Shown here in pieces: positions 51,501 through 63,500 of a stretch of DNA of 64,000 nt. The stretch is from contig JAJKFH010002749.1 in NCBI GenBank assembly GCA_023333565.1, positions 372,001-436,000 of the forward strand. The letters are read 5' to 3'. Numbering within the stretch: the stretch's first letter is position 1; each line of letters opens with the position of its first letter. Origin of the DNA: Puffinus mauretanicus (lineage: Eukaryota; Chordata; Aves; Procellariiformes; Procellariidae). A program made the position numbers and the translations under genes. The notes below the pieces were generated by a model that saw only the letters and a list, made by a program, of their open reading frames with translations, was not told the DNA's origin and searched no databases.

Positions 51501-53050
51501 CTGTCATTTTTGTTAAGTCCAACTACATCCATGTGCAGCAGCTGAGAATCGGTACAGAAGTCGTCACGATCATTTTGGTGGGTCAGGAACCTGGGACCTG
51601 AACTGATCTGGCAGTTGGATAATGCTTACGTCAAAGAGCTTGTGTGGTTTGGTGGGGAAATGTGGTGTCACACACACAAGAGCATTCAGGGTAACTGCTT
51701 CATTTTACAAGGCTTGATATTAACCTGCTTGCTTTTCTGGCAAAGCAGATTTTCCATCAAGCGTGAGGAATGGAGCTCCAGAAAGGCTCCTTGTGAAGTC
51801 TGGGGGTTTAACAACTGGAAACGCAGCCTGGAACAATAACTTCTTTAGAAGGTACTATTTGAGAATAACCTCATTCTGTCAGCGAGTGCTCATCACGACA
51901 GGAGAGCAGAAAAGCCAGTCTCAGTGCTTCCTTCCCGCTTCAAGAAATTATCTATGAGTAATGACTGAACTGGCACCGACTTCTTTTTTTAAAACCATTA
52001 CAAGGAAGGAAAGGGCCAGAGGAGGAGTTCCTACAGACCATTCCAGATTTACTGCCCATTGCATTGCTATCCACAGCTGTGGTACCTAGATTTAGGAGGG
52101 TTGTACTCCAAATCTTGCACTGTATCAGTGCAAACCCCTCCAGCTCTACCACCAGCCTTGCTCAGACTAAGGGCCAGGTGCATGGGTATTTCCTGCATGA
52201 GCAGAGCAACGTATGGGGTCCTCACAGCACAGGGTTCCCACAGGACTGACCACACCAGTGTCTGAAAATAATCGTGGTAACTGTGAAAGTGACTCACTGG
52301 AAAACAATAGTTTCTGCCTTCTCCTCTCCTCAAATAAAATTCTGCATCTTTGGTGGAAAAAAATTAAGATTCAGTCTGGTTTTTTGCAGTATTTAATTTT
52401 CTGTAGAAATGAAAGCCAACAGAACACACTGTGTAACAAGAAGGGTGGCTGCTTTAGTTAATCACATACAAGAAATGAGGAAAGTCAGTAACTTTTGACT
52501 CTCATTTGACTCAGCAGCTCTTATGAAATAAGTGATATGCATTTGACTGTCTCCCCTTTTGGAGAAAAAGTGGACAAGTCCAGCTCATCGCCACGCAGGG
52601 ATGAGCATGCCACCCTGAACAACAATATGATGATGATGAATGGAGTCTTAAAAAATGCCCAATACTCATACCATTTGTACAGAGGTGACAAGCCATCACC
52701 AGCCAAATCAAAGCGTAGGCAGAGAAAGAAATGCCATCGCAGCTACAGGGCACTTTGGATGGCAGCCAACAACCACCTACTACCCTATGGAGGTGGCTAA
52801 TGCAATCTAAGTATCAAGAAGAGGATAAATTGTAAAGGCTTGACAGATAGGTTTAGCTATCAACCAACAGAAAAAAATCTATTATTTCATAAGAGACCCA
52901 AGGTACGAGCATGAAGGAGGAAAGACTTTTCTCCTCTGAGAACAGCTTCACATGTAAGGTCTCTGTAGGTTTCTTGTGATGCATTTGATTGTACTGTGAC
53001 TTGCCAAGGTGTGTGTTTGAGAACAAGGAGGATACACCATTGACTCTAAC

Positions 53051-53055
53051 ATTAG
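53051..53055 (+). repeat. Target-site duplication ATTAG, left copy
   Basis: Five bases directly before the LTR's TG end, repeated exactly after its CA end at 56010-56014. Five-base duplications are typical of class III (ERVL-like) and some other avian ERVs. Confidence 0.85.
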
Positions 53056-53162
53056 TGTGGTGGGTTGACCCTGGCTGGACACCAGGTGCCCACCAAAGCC
53101 ACTCCATCACTCCCCCTCCTCAACTGGACAGGGGAAAGAAAATAGAAGGGGTCAAGATTAGG
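53056..53162 (-). mobile_element. Solo LTR of an avian endogenous retrovirus, left segment
   Basis: Begins TGTGGTGGGTTGACCCTGGC, and on the plus strand this is the terminal end of an LTR whose own sense is minus. It continues through CACTCCATCACTCCCCCTCC to GGGGTCAAGATTAGG, where CR1 copy B interrupts it. The LTR resumes at 55041 with AAGATAAGG. No internal retroviral genes are present, so this is a solo LTR, the usual product of recombination between two LTRs. The same family is represented by a diverged fragment at 21.8 kb. Confidence 0.88.
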
Positions 53163-53171
53163 TAGGTTAGG

Positions 53172-54961
53172 TCATGCAGAGAGGAAATTAGAAAGGCAAA
53201 AGCCCATCTAGAACTCAACCTCACCACTGTCGTGAGAGACAACAAAAAATGCTTTTACAAGTATATTAATGACAAAAGGAGAGCCAAGGAGAATCTCCAT
53301 CCTCTATTGGATGCGGGGGGGAACATTGCCACCAAGGACGAGGATAAGGCTGAGGTACTTAACGCCTTCTTTGCCCCAGTCTTTAATAGTCAGAGCAGTT
53401 ATCCTCAGGGTACTCAGCCCCCTGAGCTGGAAGACAGGGACGGCGAGCAGGATAAACCCCCCATAATCCAAGAGGAAGAAGTTAATGACCTGCTACGCCA
53501 CCTGGACGCTCACAAGTCTATGGGGCTGGATGGGATCCACCCGAGGGTACTGAGGGAGCTGGCAGAGGAGCTTGCCAAGCTGCTCTCCATCATTTACCAG
53601 CAGTCCTGGTTAACTGGGGAGGTCCCGGACGACTGGAGGCTCGCCAATGTGACGCCCATCTACAAGAAGGGCCGGAAGGAGGATCCGGGGAACTACAGGC
53701 CGGTCAGCCTGACCTCGGTGCCGGGGAAGATCATGGAGCAGTTCGTTTTGAGGGCGCTCACGAGCCATGTCCGGGACAACCAGGGGATCAGGCCCAGCCA
53801 GCACGGGTTCATGGAAGGCAGGTCCTGCTTGACCAACCTGATCTCCTTCTATGACCAGTGACCCACCTCGTGGATGAGGGAAAGGCTGTGGATGTGGTCT
53901 ACCTGGACTTCAGTAAAGCCTTTGACACTGTCTCCCACAGCATTCTCCTAGAGAAGCTGGCGGCTCACGGCTTAGACAGGTGCACTCTTCGCTGGGTAAA
54001 AAACTGGCTGGACGGCCGAGCCCAGAGAGTTGTGGTGAACGGAGTTAAATCCAGCTGGCGGCCGGTCACGAGCGGTGTTCCCCAGGGCTCAGTTTTGGGG
54101 CTGGTCCTGTTCAATATCTTTATCAATGATCTGGATGAGGGGATCGAGTGCTCCCTCAGTAAGTTTGCAGACGACACCAAGTTGGGCGGAAGTGTTGATC
54201 TGCTGGAGGGTAGGAAGGCTCTGCAGAGGGACCTGGACAGGCTGGATCGATGGGCTGAGGCCAACTGTATGAGGTTCAACAAGGCCAAGTACCGGGTCCT
54301 GCACTTCGGCCACAACAACCCCAGGCAACGCTACAGGCTTGGGGAAGAGTGGCTGGAAAGCTGCCCAGAGGAAAAGGACCTGGGGGTGCTGGTTGACAGC
54401 CGGCTGAACATGAGCCGGCAGTGTGCCCAGGGAAAATGGAATGGGCATCCTGGCCTGTATCAGAAATAGTGTGGCCAGCAGGAGCAGGGAGGTGATCGTG
54501 CCCCTGTACTCGGCACTGGTGAGGCCGCACCTCGAATACTGTGTTCAGTTTTGGGCCCTCACTACAAGAAGGACATTGAGGTGCTGGAGCGTGTCCAGAG
54601 AAGGGCAACGAAGCTGGTGAAGGGCCTGGAGCACAAGTCTTATGAGGAGCTGCTGAGGGAACTGGGGTTGTTTAGTCTGGAGAAGAGGAGGCTGAGGGGA
54701 GACCTCATCGTGCTCTACAACTACCTGAAAGGAGGTTGTAGCGAGGTGGGTGTTGGTCTTTTCTGCCAAGTAACTAGCGATAGGACGAGAGGAAATGGCC
54801 TCAAGTTGCGCCAAGGGAGGTTTAGACTGGACATTAGGAGAAATTTCTTTACTGAAAGAGTGGTCAGGCCTTGGAACAGGCTGCCCAGGGAAGTGGTTGA
54901 GTCACCGACCCTGGGGGTATTTAAAAGATGTGTAGATGAGGCGCTTAGGGACATGGTGTAG
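53172..54961 (+). pseudogene. CR1 ORF2 reverse transcriptase, copy B, frameshifted
   Basis: It covers the RT and C-terminal region of ORF2 in four frame segments. Segment one runs to the TGA at 53859-53861, where one G is missing relative to copy A after TATGACCAG. Segment two (from about 53858) carries [32 protein letters not shown] and an intact FADD active site at 54164-54175. It ends after a net 5-base loss at about 54430 (GCCCAGGGAAAATGG against GCCCAGGTGGCCAAG in copy A). Segment three runs to about 54557, where one C is lost in TGGGCCCTCAC. Segment four ends at the natural TAG 54959-54961. The TAG of copy A is a CAG here, and the stretch around 53520 has the extra G that copy A lost. 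Not able to make RT. Confidence 0.94.
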
Positions 54962-55040
54962 TGGGCATGGTGGTGTTGGGTTGACGGTTGGACTCGATGA
55001 TCTTAGCGGTCTTTTCCAACCTTAATGATTCTATGATTCT
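54962..55040 (+). repeat. CR1 3' UTR with octamers, copy B
   Basis: Same 3' UTR as copy A (GTTGGACTCGATGATCTTAG, then TCTTTTCCAACCTTAAT) ending in two octamers, GATTCTATGATTCT, at the junction with the resumed LTR. Confidence 0.93.
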
Positions 55041-56009
55041 AAGATAAGGAATAAGGATAGGGAGAGATCGCTCACCAACTACTGTCATGGGCAAATCAGA
55101 CTCAACTTGGGGAAATTAGTTTAATTTATTACCAATCAAATCAGAGTAGGCTAATGAGAAATAAAAAGCTCCCAGATCTTAAAACACCTTCTCCCCACTC
55201 CTCCCTTCTTCCAGGCTCAACTTCACTCCAGACATCTCTACCTGCTCCCCGTGAGCAGTGCAGGGGAACGGGGAATGGGGGTTGCGGTCAGTTCATCACA
55301 TGTCTCTTTACCTGCTCTAGTGTGGGATCCCTCCCACAGGAGACACAAACTTCTCCAATGGGGGTTCTTCATTAACTGCTCCAGCATGGGTCCTTTCCAT
55401 GGGTGCAGTCCTTCAGGAACAGACTGCTCCAGCATGGGTCCCCCACAGGGTCACAAGTCCTGCCAGAAAACCTGCTCCAGCCTAGGCTCCTCTCTCCACA
55501 GGTCCACAGGTCCTGCCAGGAGCCTGCTCCAGTACGGGCTTCCCACGGGGTCACAGCCTCCTTCGGGCATCCACCTGCTCCGGCGTGGGGTCCTCCATGG
55601 GCTGCAGGTGGATATCGCTCCACCATAGACCTCCATGGGCTGCAGGGGCACAGCCTGCCTCACCATGGTCTTTACCACGGGCTGCAGGGGAATCTCTGCT
55701 CCGGCGCCTGCAGCACCTCCTCCCCCTCCTTCTTCACAGACCTTGGTGTCTGCAGGGCTGTTCCGCTCACATATTCTCACTCTTCTCGCCGGCTGCTGTT
55801 GTACAGTAGTTTTTTTCACCTTCTTAACTATGTTATCCCAGAGGTGCTTCCACCGTCGCTGATGGGCTCGGCCTTGGCCAGAGGCGGGTCCATCTCGGAG
55901 CCGGCTGCATTGGCTCTACTGGGCATGGGGGAAGCTTCTAGCAGCTTCTCACAGAAGCCACTCCTGTAACCCCCCCGCTACCAAAACCTTGCCACGCAAA
56001 CCCAAGACA
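55041..56009 (-). mobile_element. Solo LTR of an avian endogenous retrovirus, right segment
   Basis: Continues the LTR broken at 53162. Read in its own (minus) sense, the LTR starts at 56009 with TGTCTTGGGTTTGCGTGGCA, has a CCAAT box (ATTGG on plus at 55909-55913), a degenerate TATA-like ATAGTTAAG near 55830, an internally repetitive middle (55300-55700), and an AATAAA signal at 55130-55125. It then ends in the left segment. Without the CR1 it is about 1.08 kb, a normal LTR length. TG...CA ends and the 5-bp duplication ATTAG frame it. The plus-strand frames of up to 188 codons through this part are non-coding. Confidence 0.9.
55300..55700 (+). repeat. Degenerate tandem repeats inside the LTR
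   Basis: Variants of a roughly 35-50 base motif recur here: CTGCTCCAGCATGGGTCC, CCACGGGGTCACA and GGTCCTGCCAGG-type phrases alternate about eight to ten times. The motif is built around TGCTCC, TGGGTCC and CACGGG. This repetitive middle is a feature of the LTR family; the 21.8 kb fragment does not clearly extend into it. Confidence 0.8.
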
Positions 56010-56014
56010 ATTAG
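56010..56014 (+). repeat. Target-site duplication ATTAG, right copy
   Basis: Exact copy of 53051-53055, directly after the LTR's CA end (AAGACA then ATTAG). Confidence 0.85.
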
Positions 56015-59000
56015 GGAAACATCCAGGGATGTTTTTGAGTTGTGACCACACCTCTCTGCCTTATTCACTCCAGTAATTCTGTTGATTTAAGAGGGTCATC
56101 CACAATGTTTGGAAGGAAAGAGAGGAGAAGACAAAGAGAATTTGGCTCCACTGAAGTTTGGTTCCTCAGTTCAAAAATGCTTCCTCTGTGAATAATTTAG
56201 CAACTATGTACTGTCCCTGTCACTTCTCTTTAATGAGTGTTGGGGCAGAAGACAGAGGAGGGAGGATGGAGAAGAATCTACACATTTTTCATCACCACCT
56301 TGTGCCCTGCTAGGTTTAATACAAGATACAAGAGCATCCAGTAGCACATAATAGGATTTTTATCAGGTACAAACACTTTTACTTTGAATTGACTGCATTA
56401 GATTTAGAATATCTACAAGATTTTAGAAATATTAGGGAAAATATTTAGTTTATGTAATTGTTATATTCATGTGATTCCTTTCTCTGTTCTCAGGAGGCTC
56501 ATGTTTAGGTCTCCAAGCACCATGATGCTACATACTTATATTTCGCAGGCAGGCACAGCCCATTTTGAGATCAGCGACTATTATGCTGTTGAAGGGGCAG
56601 ATGCACAGCCTGGTCCAGAGGAATCGTTTCCCCGTACAGGGGCAGCTGTGTCACAAGGGTGTGTAAAATCTCCTGTGACTGCTCAGAGATACAATGGAAG
56701 CAGGGTCCTATAGACCTGTCACAAGTAGTGGTGATTCATCCTTGACAATCCGAAATTTAACACCCCCTACTCAACAGTCTGAGCAGAGCGGCTGTTTCTG
56801 AACATTGATTCTTACAGCAGTTTCAGGATACACACCAAAATCTGATACCCTAGTTCTTTATAATACCTCAGCGTTTTGAAAGTGTCTTCTTTAGGTCATT
56901 GCAATCATCAGATTTGTCTGTGGATCTTCCAGAGACCCTGGCCATAACCAGGTATCTCATGACTGTAGGAATCAGAGACACCAAATCAATAGAGGACTTG
57001 AGATTATCAGATCAAAGGATCAACACGAGCCCTACAGCTACTAGATATATAATAATTTACATAGAAATTGTTCTCTGCCACCAGAAAAACAGGGTCCAAT
57101 CAAGACTTGAGTCTAGTTTTTCAAGCCTTGAAAAGCCTGGAGATCTTTGGTAGTTTCTGACTGGGAGAGGAAAGCCAGGGCCTTGGGAGGGATGAAGGCA
57201 AATAGCAGCTGGTCAAAGAGACAGAGCGATGTTTCTGGGCAATATCAAGGGGGATAAAGAGTTAAAAGTCATTCATTTTGTCCATATATCAGTTGCTGTC
57301 CTAAAATGGAATGGATATTAAATGTCAATTAAAAAAAAAAAAAAAGAAAACAGAACAACAACAAAAAAAGTTAATACACACAGTGTCCGTGGGGTAGTGG
57401 GTCCTCAGATATGGGTTCCCAGAAATGGGCTTGCATTGAAAAGGCAGTACAACCCAGTTTGTGTAATGACAAGCTCAATTCACATGGCTCCTCCAGGATA
57501 ATGAGATCAATTTGGAAGTGATGATTATAAAGAATTTGGATACTGAGGTTTTTGCATACAGTCCTAGGCCAAGTAATGATTGGATTTATTCACCTGCTTT
57601 AGAGAGGTTCTGATTACTGATAAAAGAAGGGGAAATGAACAGCCAGGGAATGAAAGAGAAAATGCGAAGGATTAACTGTTAAGGGAGCAGGCAGCGTAGG
57701 AGCAGGTAGTATAGTTACTCAGCTCCAGCCCTTTTGTCCATCCCAGACCTTACTGAAGAGCAAAGCTGAACTTTTACCTTAAGCTAGAATGGCCTTGCAT
57801 TTATACAAGCAGTAGGAGCTTCCTGGACATTAGGCAATTCACTGGCACCTAAAGATTTTCTCCAGCTGTTCTACTGTGTAGCTACAGGGTCTTCTAGGAG
57901 CACCAAGTTAGTGCCAAACGCCTGCCTTATTAAAACGAGGAGAGGATGAGGAAGGAAAGGTGACTGGCAATAACACACCACCTGAGCTGCTTCAGGACCG
58001 GTGCCGCAGATTGTCTCCTAGGGTAGCATTAACTCCTGCTACTGATGTGAGTCCTCGGTACTGGCTTAAGCTCCGATTAATTCTGGAAGACAAGATGAGT
58101 CAGAGCGCAGAGACCTCCATCAGCCCAATTTCCCTTTATCTCCAGCTATCCCCCTTGTGCCAGCACCAGCAGGGACCTCCACGCTAAAGAGGACTGAGGC
58201 ATTTCTATACCACCTCTCCACATCTCCACCGTGAGCTGTCGGACATACGTTAGCCTGAATCTAAAACTAAAACTCGTCTTTGTTTAACAAAACATGGGAA
58301 TGGAGAGTGGCAGAAGCCCACGCTCCATTTGCTTTAGAAATGTGAAGACTGCACTATCGCAGAAGACTACTGCTTCAACTGATCTGTGGCACTGTCTCCC
58401 AGAAAGGCAAACGGATGTCTCTCTGCCTCCTTCAGCTTAGAAGAAAACTTGAACACCTGCCCTAGACGTGACTATCTCAATAACAAACAGGCAACTGTAT
58501 AACGAATGAGACGTTTCTACCATCCACCTTCTTTGTAATCGTGCCCCAATGTGATGCTCACCACCTTCTTCTGACGTCGGAGGGAAACAAGGCAGGCAGG
58601 AAAGAAAGGTTCATTGCAATAGGTTCCTGCTAGCAAAAAGAAAGCAAGTAGCACTAGCATGATTACACCTTAATTTTACTAAAGAAAATGAGTATTGTGA
58701 TCGTCTAATTCAGGGCTAATTCAGGACAGTGATTGCAACTATATGATTTTATCTCCAAGAATGTCATTTTCCTACAACCATTTTCGCTTGGAAGGAATAG
58801 GAAAGGTCCTCCTGTCCCCCTGCACTGAATGACTGTCACCGCAGTTTGAGATACTGAGCACAGTGAAACAGCCGAGTTAGGTTTGTTATTAGGGCATGAA
58901 TGTTAGATACATTTTCACTATAAAAACATGCCATTATTCAACAATAAGACCCGTCAGTCATGCTGTGTGTTTCTGCACCTCTCCAGAATACTTACGAGGC

Positions 59001-59779
59001 ACCACTGCTTACCAGGTAGTACTTGCCCTACATTAACTTTTGATTTAGAATTTAATTTCTACCAGTGGTGGAAAATGGAGGCAAAGGCATGAATCTGGAC
59101 TTGGAGTGCTTCTATGTCTGCTTCTCTTTAAACTTTCTGACTTGAGTGTTTGTTGACACTCCCCACAAAATAAAGTTATTTGCAAGATTCTGATTTAGAA
59201 TTTGTTACAAATCAGATGTTGGAGGATTGGCATTTCAGTGGTTTTAAAAGAAAAAGATGTTACCCGGGTTGGTGGGATAGATGTTTTTTTCCTGCCTACC
59301 AGCAGATGATCTCAGTTAACACCTATCTAAACAGAAATGGAATCGGAATCACAGCAAAGGCTTTCTTTTCTTTGTAAACTCTTAAGCTAGGACTATTTAA
59401 AAAGTGAGGGTTTTGTAATCCCTTGGTGTATTTTTAAGTCTAGGTACCTCAAATAATATGTGAAATTGCTGAGTGTGGAAAGATGCTCTGGATAAAACAG
59501 AATTGTTAATATATTATTCGTTTGCACTGTGCATGCGAGTTGAATGATAAAAGCAAATGCAGACTGTAAGGTATGTTGTTAAAGGCTGAAAAAAAACCAT
59601 AGCATTGTTTTGAAGTCAGTGAAGTCACCCTTCTGTTTTTATCCTGCTTTGGCAATTTTGGCCATATATTTACTTGCTTGAACTGGGAAGTGAATGATAA
59701 ATTAGTAAGATTGCTCTTTCTACAATAAGTGCTTGGTTCTTTCTTGAACATTTGCCCTTCCAGGTCTCAATATTTATTA

Positions 59780-59910
59780 CAGTTATCAGTATTATTCCCA
59801 TCCCACAAGTATGGGGGAAAAACCCTGAACACAGAGATGCAGGAACTTGCTCAATGTCATCCTATGCATATTGACATGTCCCCCTGCCCCACGCGACTCT
59901 TAGACCCACC
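59780..59910 (+). mobile_element. MIR/CORE-SINE-like relic
   Basis: TATTATTCCCATCCCACAAG, then GAACACAGAGATGCAGGAAC, then TTGCTCAATGTCATC follow the order and spacing of the MIR core (ATTATCCCCATTTTACAGATGA, GAGGCACAGAGAGGTTAAG, CTTGCCCAAGGTCAC). It is diverged, as expected for an ancient SINE; the ends are unclear. Confidence 0.55.
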
Positions 59911-60483
59911 AGCACATGGGAATCACTACTGAACATTTAATTTGCTGACCCTGAAATACATAGATTCAGGAAAGAGTCTTTGATAATTTATTTCTGCTAC
60001 AAGATCTAGAGTTGAAGGACCCAGAAAGCAGTTATTAAGCCATTTCGGTGAAGTGATTTGGAGATTCAAATATTGCTGGACATAGTATGCAAACCAGACC
60101 CACCTGTTAAAGGAAAATCAAATGTCAAGAAGAGTTCAAACAAAGCCCATGTCTTAATTCTTATTACTTATGGATGTACGAATAATTTGTGTAGGCAAGA
60201 AAGGTTTACCACAAGAAATGTGTGCTCAAAAGGCACTCACAGAGGACTGTTTTCTACCTCATCCTGTTCTTCCTTCCCCTACACCCCCAACAGGGATTCA
60301 ACCTAAATGGGTCATGAATTGACTAACTTTGATGTGAATGGTAAACACTTCATCTCCTACTCTACAAAGTCTCTTGGTTAATATTTATAGGGATTGAGGA
60401 ATATTAAGTTATTTGAGAAGGAACATATATATTCCCACAAATAAAGGGGAGGAATGGAGGGGAAGAGATTGTCAAAGTTTACA

Positions 60484-60528
60484 AAGACATCAGATCGTGA
60501 AAAGCCTTGTGAAGACATTAGATGGTGA
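60484..60528 (+). repeat. Imperfect 18-base direct repeat
   Basis: AAGACATCAGATCGTGAA and AAGACATTAGATGGTGAA are separated by ten bases (AAGCCTTGTG) and differ at two positions. Probably an old local duplication; no associated gene. Confidence 0.6.
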
Positions 60529-63500
60529 AGGAGCTAGTTATTTACAAAAGGAACTCAGTCATTTTAATGAACACATTTCATGAAAATTTAATACTGTCTT
60601 ATGTTGCGCATCTTAAATCCAGGCTCCTGAAACAAGGTAATTACATATGAATCTCCACTTTCCTTGTTCATCCAACATTGTTGTTAAAAACATTAACCCT
60701 AACAACTCAAAGGGAAAGTAGAGAGCTGTCAGATGTAGAGCTTCAAAACTTTTGATTTATGCAAGCTTCTTCATTTTAGAAAGTTTTGCTACATCTTTGA
60801 AAGTGCTGACACTGGGCTTCTGTTGGAGCCCTGACTGACATGATAAATCACAAAGCTTATCAGAGTTCTGGGATTTTTTTCTCCAAAAAAAAAAAAAAAG
60901 AATGAAGCATGCAGACAGAGACTGTAATTGTTATGGTGCCTTAGCCTGGCACAGAGCAGAGATCAGGCAACAGGAGCTCCACTTTCACCAAAGTAGGAAA
61001 GCTCTAAGTCTTGCATCCTTTGTCTCACCCTCAGCCCTTTTCCACTCCACAACCCTATGGGTATCCCCACATTCCTTACATTTGTAATCTGCTGTGTGTT
61101 GGGGGTTTTGGTATTTGGTACTCTTTACTTTCCCATTTTTCTACTCTGTTCATGCACAGGGGTTGTTTTCCTCTGTTCTCTGCCATGCGAAGAGATGTTA
61201 TTCTGCCTAATACTTTGGCTGCCACATCTTACTGCTTAATGCCCCATCATACCCTAGTTGGAGTAGTTTGTGCTGCAGCATCTTGGAAGATTTTCATATG
61301 CTTTCCACTGCCAAATTACTGTTTTCCCTTTCTCATCACCTTTGGTCTCAGCCCTCCTCAGTTTTCCAGATGGAGATGGGGAAGAGTTGTATAATTAAAC
61401 ACTAACGTGACAGCATATACATTTGTCAGTTGGTGAGGTGTGCCGTAGACATGTGCCTTAGCGCACAGGCTGTTCTCAGCAGCAGCTGCTGAATAGAAGT
61501 CTTAGATTATCAGTACTACAGACTGCTTTGAAAGATATCAGTAAACAACTGAAATGACAGTAAAAGCAATTTGAGGTGTGGGAAGGTAAAAGTAATCCAA
61601 CTGATATGTTTAGTTCAGTTCCCTGCTTTGCCATCAGCTTCATGTGCCTTCATCTAAATACTTTGTGGCTCTAGCCCAGTGTGCCTTAAACCTATCTGCC
61701 CTCAAGGGCAATCAGGTTCATGAATTGCAAGGGGGAAGACAAGCTCAAGATCCATTAAGGGAAAAAAGGAGGCTGAACCTGTGTTTCTTCACATCTTGGG
61801 GTACCCCTAACATCCAAGGTAGAGTATAAGGTTGGAAAGATGGGGGTACAGGTACTACGTCGTGCTTTATTTTGAGAGACAGATGGTCATACCAGCCCTC
61901 TCTCTAAAAGGATGCTCCAGGTAGGCTCTCTGGGTTAGAGGTGAGAACTTCCTGGCAGCACCTAAATCCTCTTGTGAATCTAGCCCTCACTCAGAGCTAG
62001 TAGCTAAGAGCTATGAGAGCTGGTAGCTCATGGTAGTAGCGAAGAACTAGAAGGTCCTTAGATAGTGTAGCCGTAATAACCAGTTACAAAACCTCTATCA
62101 CCAACAGGCCCTAATCCTCTGGGGTGAGCTAAGAGGACTTCTGATAGTAAGTCCATAATGCCTAGCAGGTCTGGGAGAGTTTTAAATCACATGGATTACT
62201 TCATGTGTTGATCTTGGGGTTGGAAGCAGGATACACGATGCAGTTTGCAATAACTCTACAAAGACCTGCCACAAGTACCAATTTCTTCTGTAGAGAGCCC
62301 TTATTTAGTGAACATACATATCTTGTCACAGTTTCCACCTAAGAAATACAGACTGTTATTGAATGCCGTTGACCTGCAGAGCTGCCCAAAACTGAACAGT
62401 CCCATTTTAGTTACTAATAAACACACAGACATGCAGACGGGTACGTAGTGCAGGCTGGATGATTCCCCTGTTATAAAGCAGCTTTAAATGAGAGCAGTGT
62501 GCAAAATGAGGCTATTTCTGCTGGCCTCGGGAGGAAAGAAATCTTTTCCTTTAGCTCTGTGATGCATGTAACACTGGAAGTTTGCAGAGAGACATTTCTT
62601 TCCCTCATACATAAAAATGCCCCCAAGACCTCAAAACAGCTCTGCTACCTGTAAATTGCAAGTATCCATTTTTTATCAGCTGCTCAAACAAAACAGAAAT
62701 AATAACAAAAGACCATTATGTCCTTTGCTCAGAAATGTCTGCAACCTCCCCAGCTAAACCAGAATTTCTGCTGCTCCCCAATATGGACCATTTGAGATGT
62801 TCACCTTACTTACTCTTCGAGAACATGATATGCTTCGGCATGAAGCTGCTCATGCCCTTCAGGATAAGCCTCTCTCTCTCTGTTACTCAATTAGTAAGTA
62901 CCTCCTGGCATGTTTTGACACTTAGGGCTTGCTTCTAAGCCAATAGTTTTGCCTTAACTGCTTCTAAGAGTATATTTGAAGAAGATTTAAACTTTAAAAT
63001 GCTTTGTGGCAGAACTCCTTCCATGCAGGTGTTTTCCTCGGTTTACTTTTGATTTTGGCCATCATCAGGTTATCAACTTTGCTCTCCTAAGCAGCATTAG
63101 CTGCAAAATTAAGCAAGAGTTGACTTCATTTCTGCAGAAAAGAAAATGTATAAAAGGACCTCACTATCCTCTTACACAGCAAGTCCAGACCCACACCTTG
63201 TTGGCCAGCTCAGAGTCACAGGGCTCTTCAACATTGTGCAGGTGACTACAAAATTGCAGGAGCCCTTAGTCTTGGAGTGGATCTTCAACATCCCACAGTG
63301 GGACTACTGCATCAGAGACACCAGAGCTCGCTAACCTCACGACCAGCTCCTCAGGAGCGATGTGCAGGACATGAGAGCCCAAGGGCATTTCCTGGGGCTG
63401 GACCCCAGCTGCACTTTGGTGAGACGGACATTCAAGCCCCTTCCTTGTATTCTAATTTCTGTCGTAAGGAAGATAATCTAAACAGGCAAGTGGAGAGCTT

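Larger units (their letters stand above)
44761..53050. other. Non-coding stretch, no gene recognised
   Basis: GC content falls from the island edge, with a mildly GC-rich shoulder to about 45180 that contains a 12-base direct duplication of CCAGGCCCTGGT at 44978-45000. It then becomes AT-leaning. A MIR-like relic (45.57-45.65 kb) and a 32-bp tandem duplication (48.48 kb) are listed separately. No coding frame with motifs was seen. It would be first intron if the island starts a plus-strand gene. Confidence 0.6.
53167..55040 (+). mobile_element. CR1 LINE retrotransposon, copy B, inserted into the LTR
   Basis: Homology to copy A begins at TTAGGTCATGCAGAG (copy A about 13663) and runs to the 3' octamers (GATTCTATGATTCTA, ending 55040). 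It is therefore a 1.9-kb, 5'-truncated CR1 lacking ORF1, the endonuclease and the first part of the RT linker. The flanks AAGATTAGG (53154-53162) and AAGATAAGG (55041-55049) match at 8 of 9 bases and may be an imperfect target duplication, but CR1 often leaves none and the second match could be just the resumed LTR. Inserted on the plus strand, opposite to the LTR's sense. Confidence 0.96.

Noticed and set aside
55403..55969. 188-codon plus-strand frame and overlapping frames
   Set aside because: Lies within the LTR's repetitive middle; repeats lacking stops explain it.
57328..57370. A-rich run as possible retroposon tail
   Set aside because: No coding-like or repeat-derived sequence directly upstream and no target duplication visible.
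61825..61845. AAGGTTGGAAAGATGG, resembling a reverse CR1 3' end
   Set aside because: No octamers and no further CR1 3' UTR sequence nearby.
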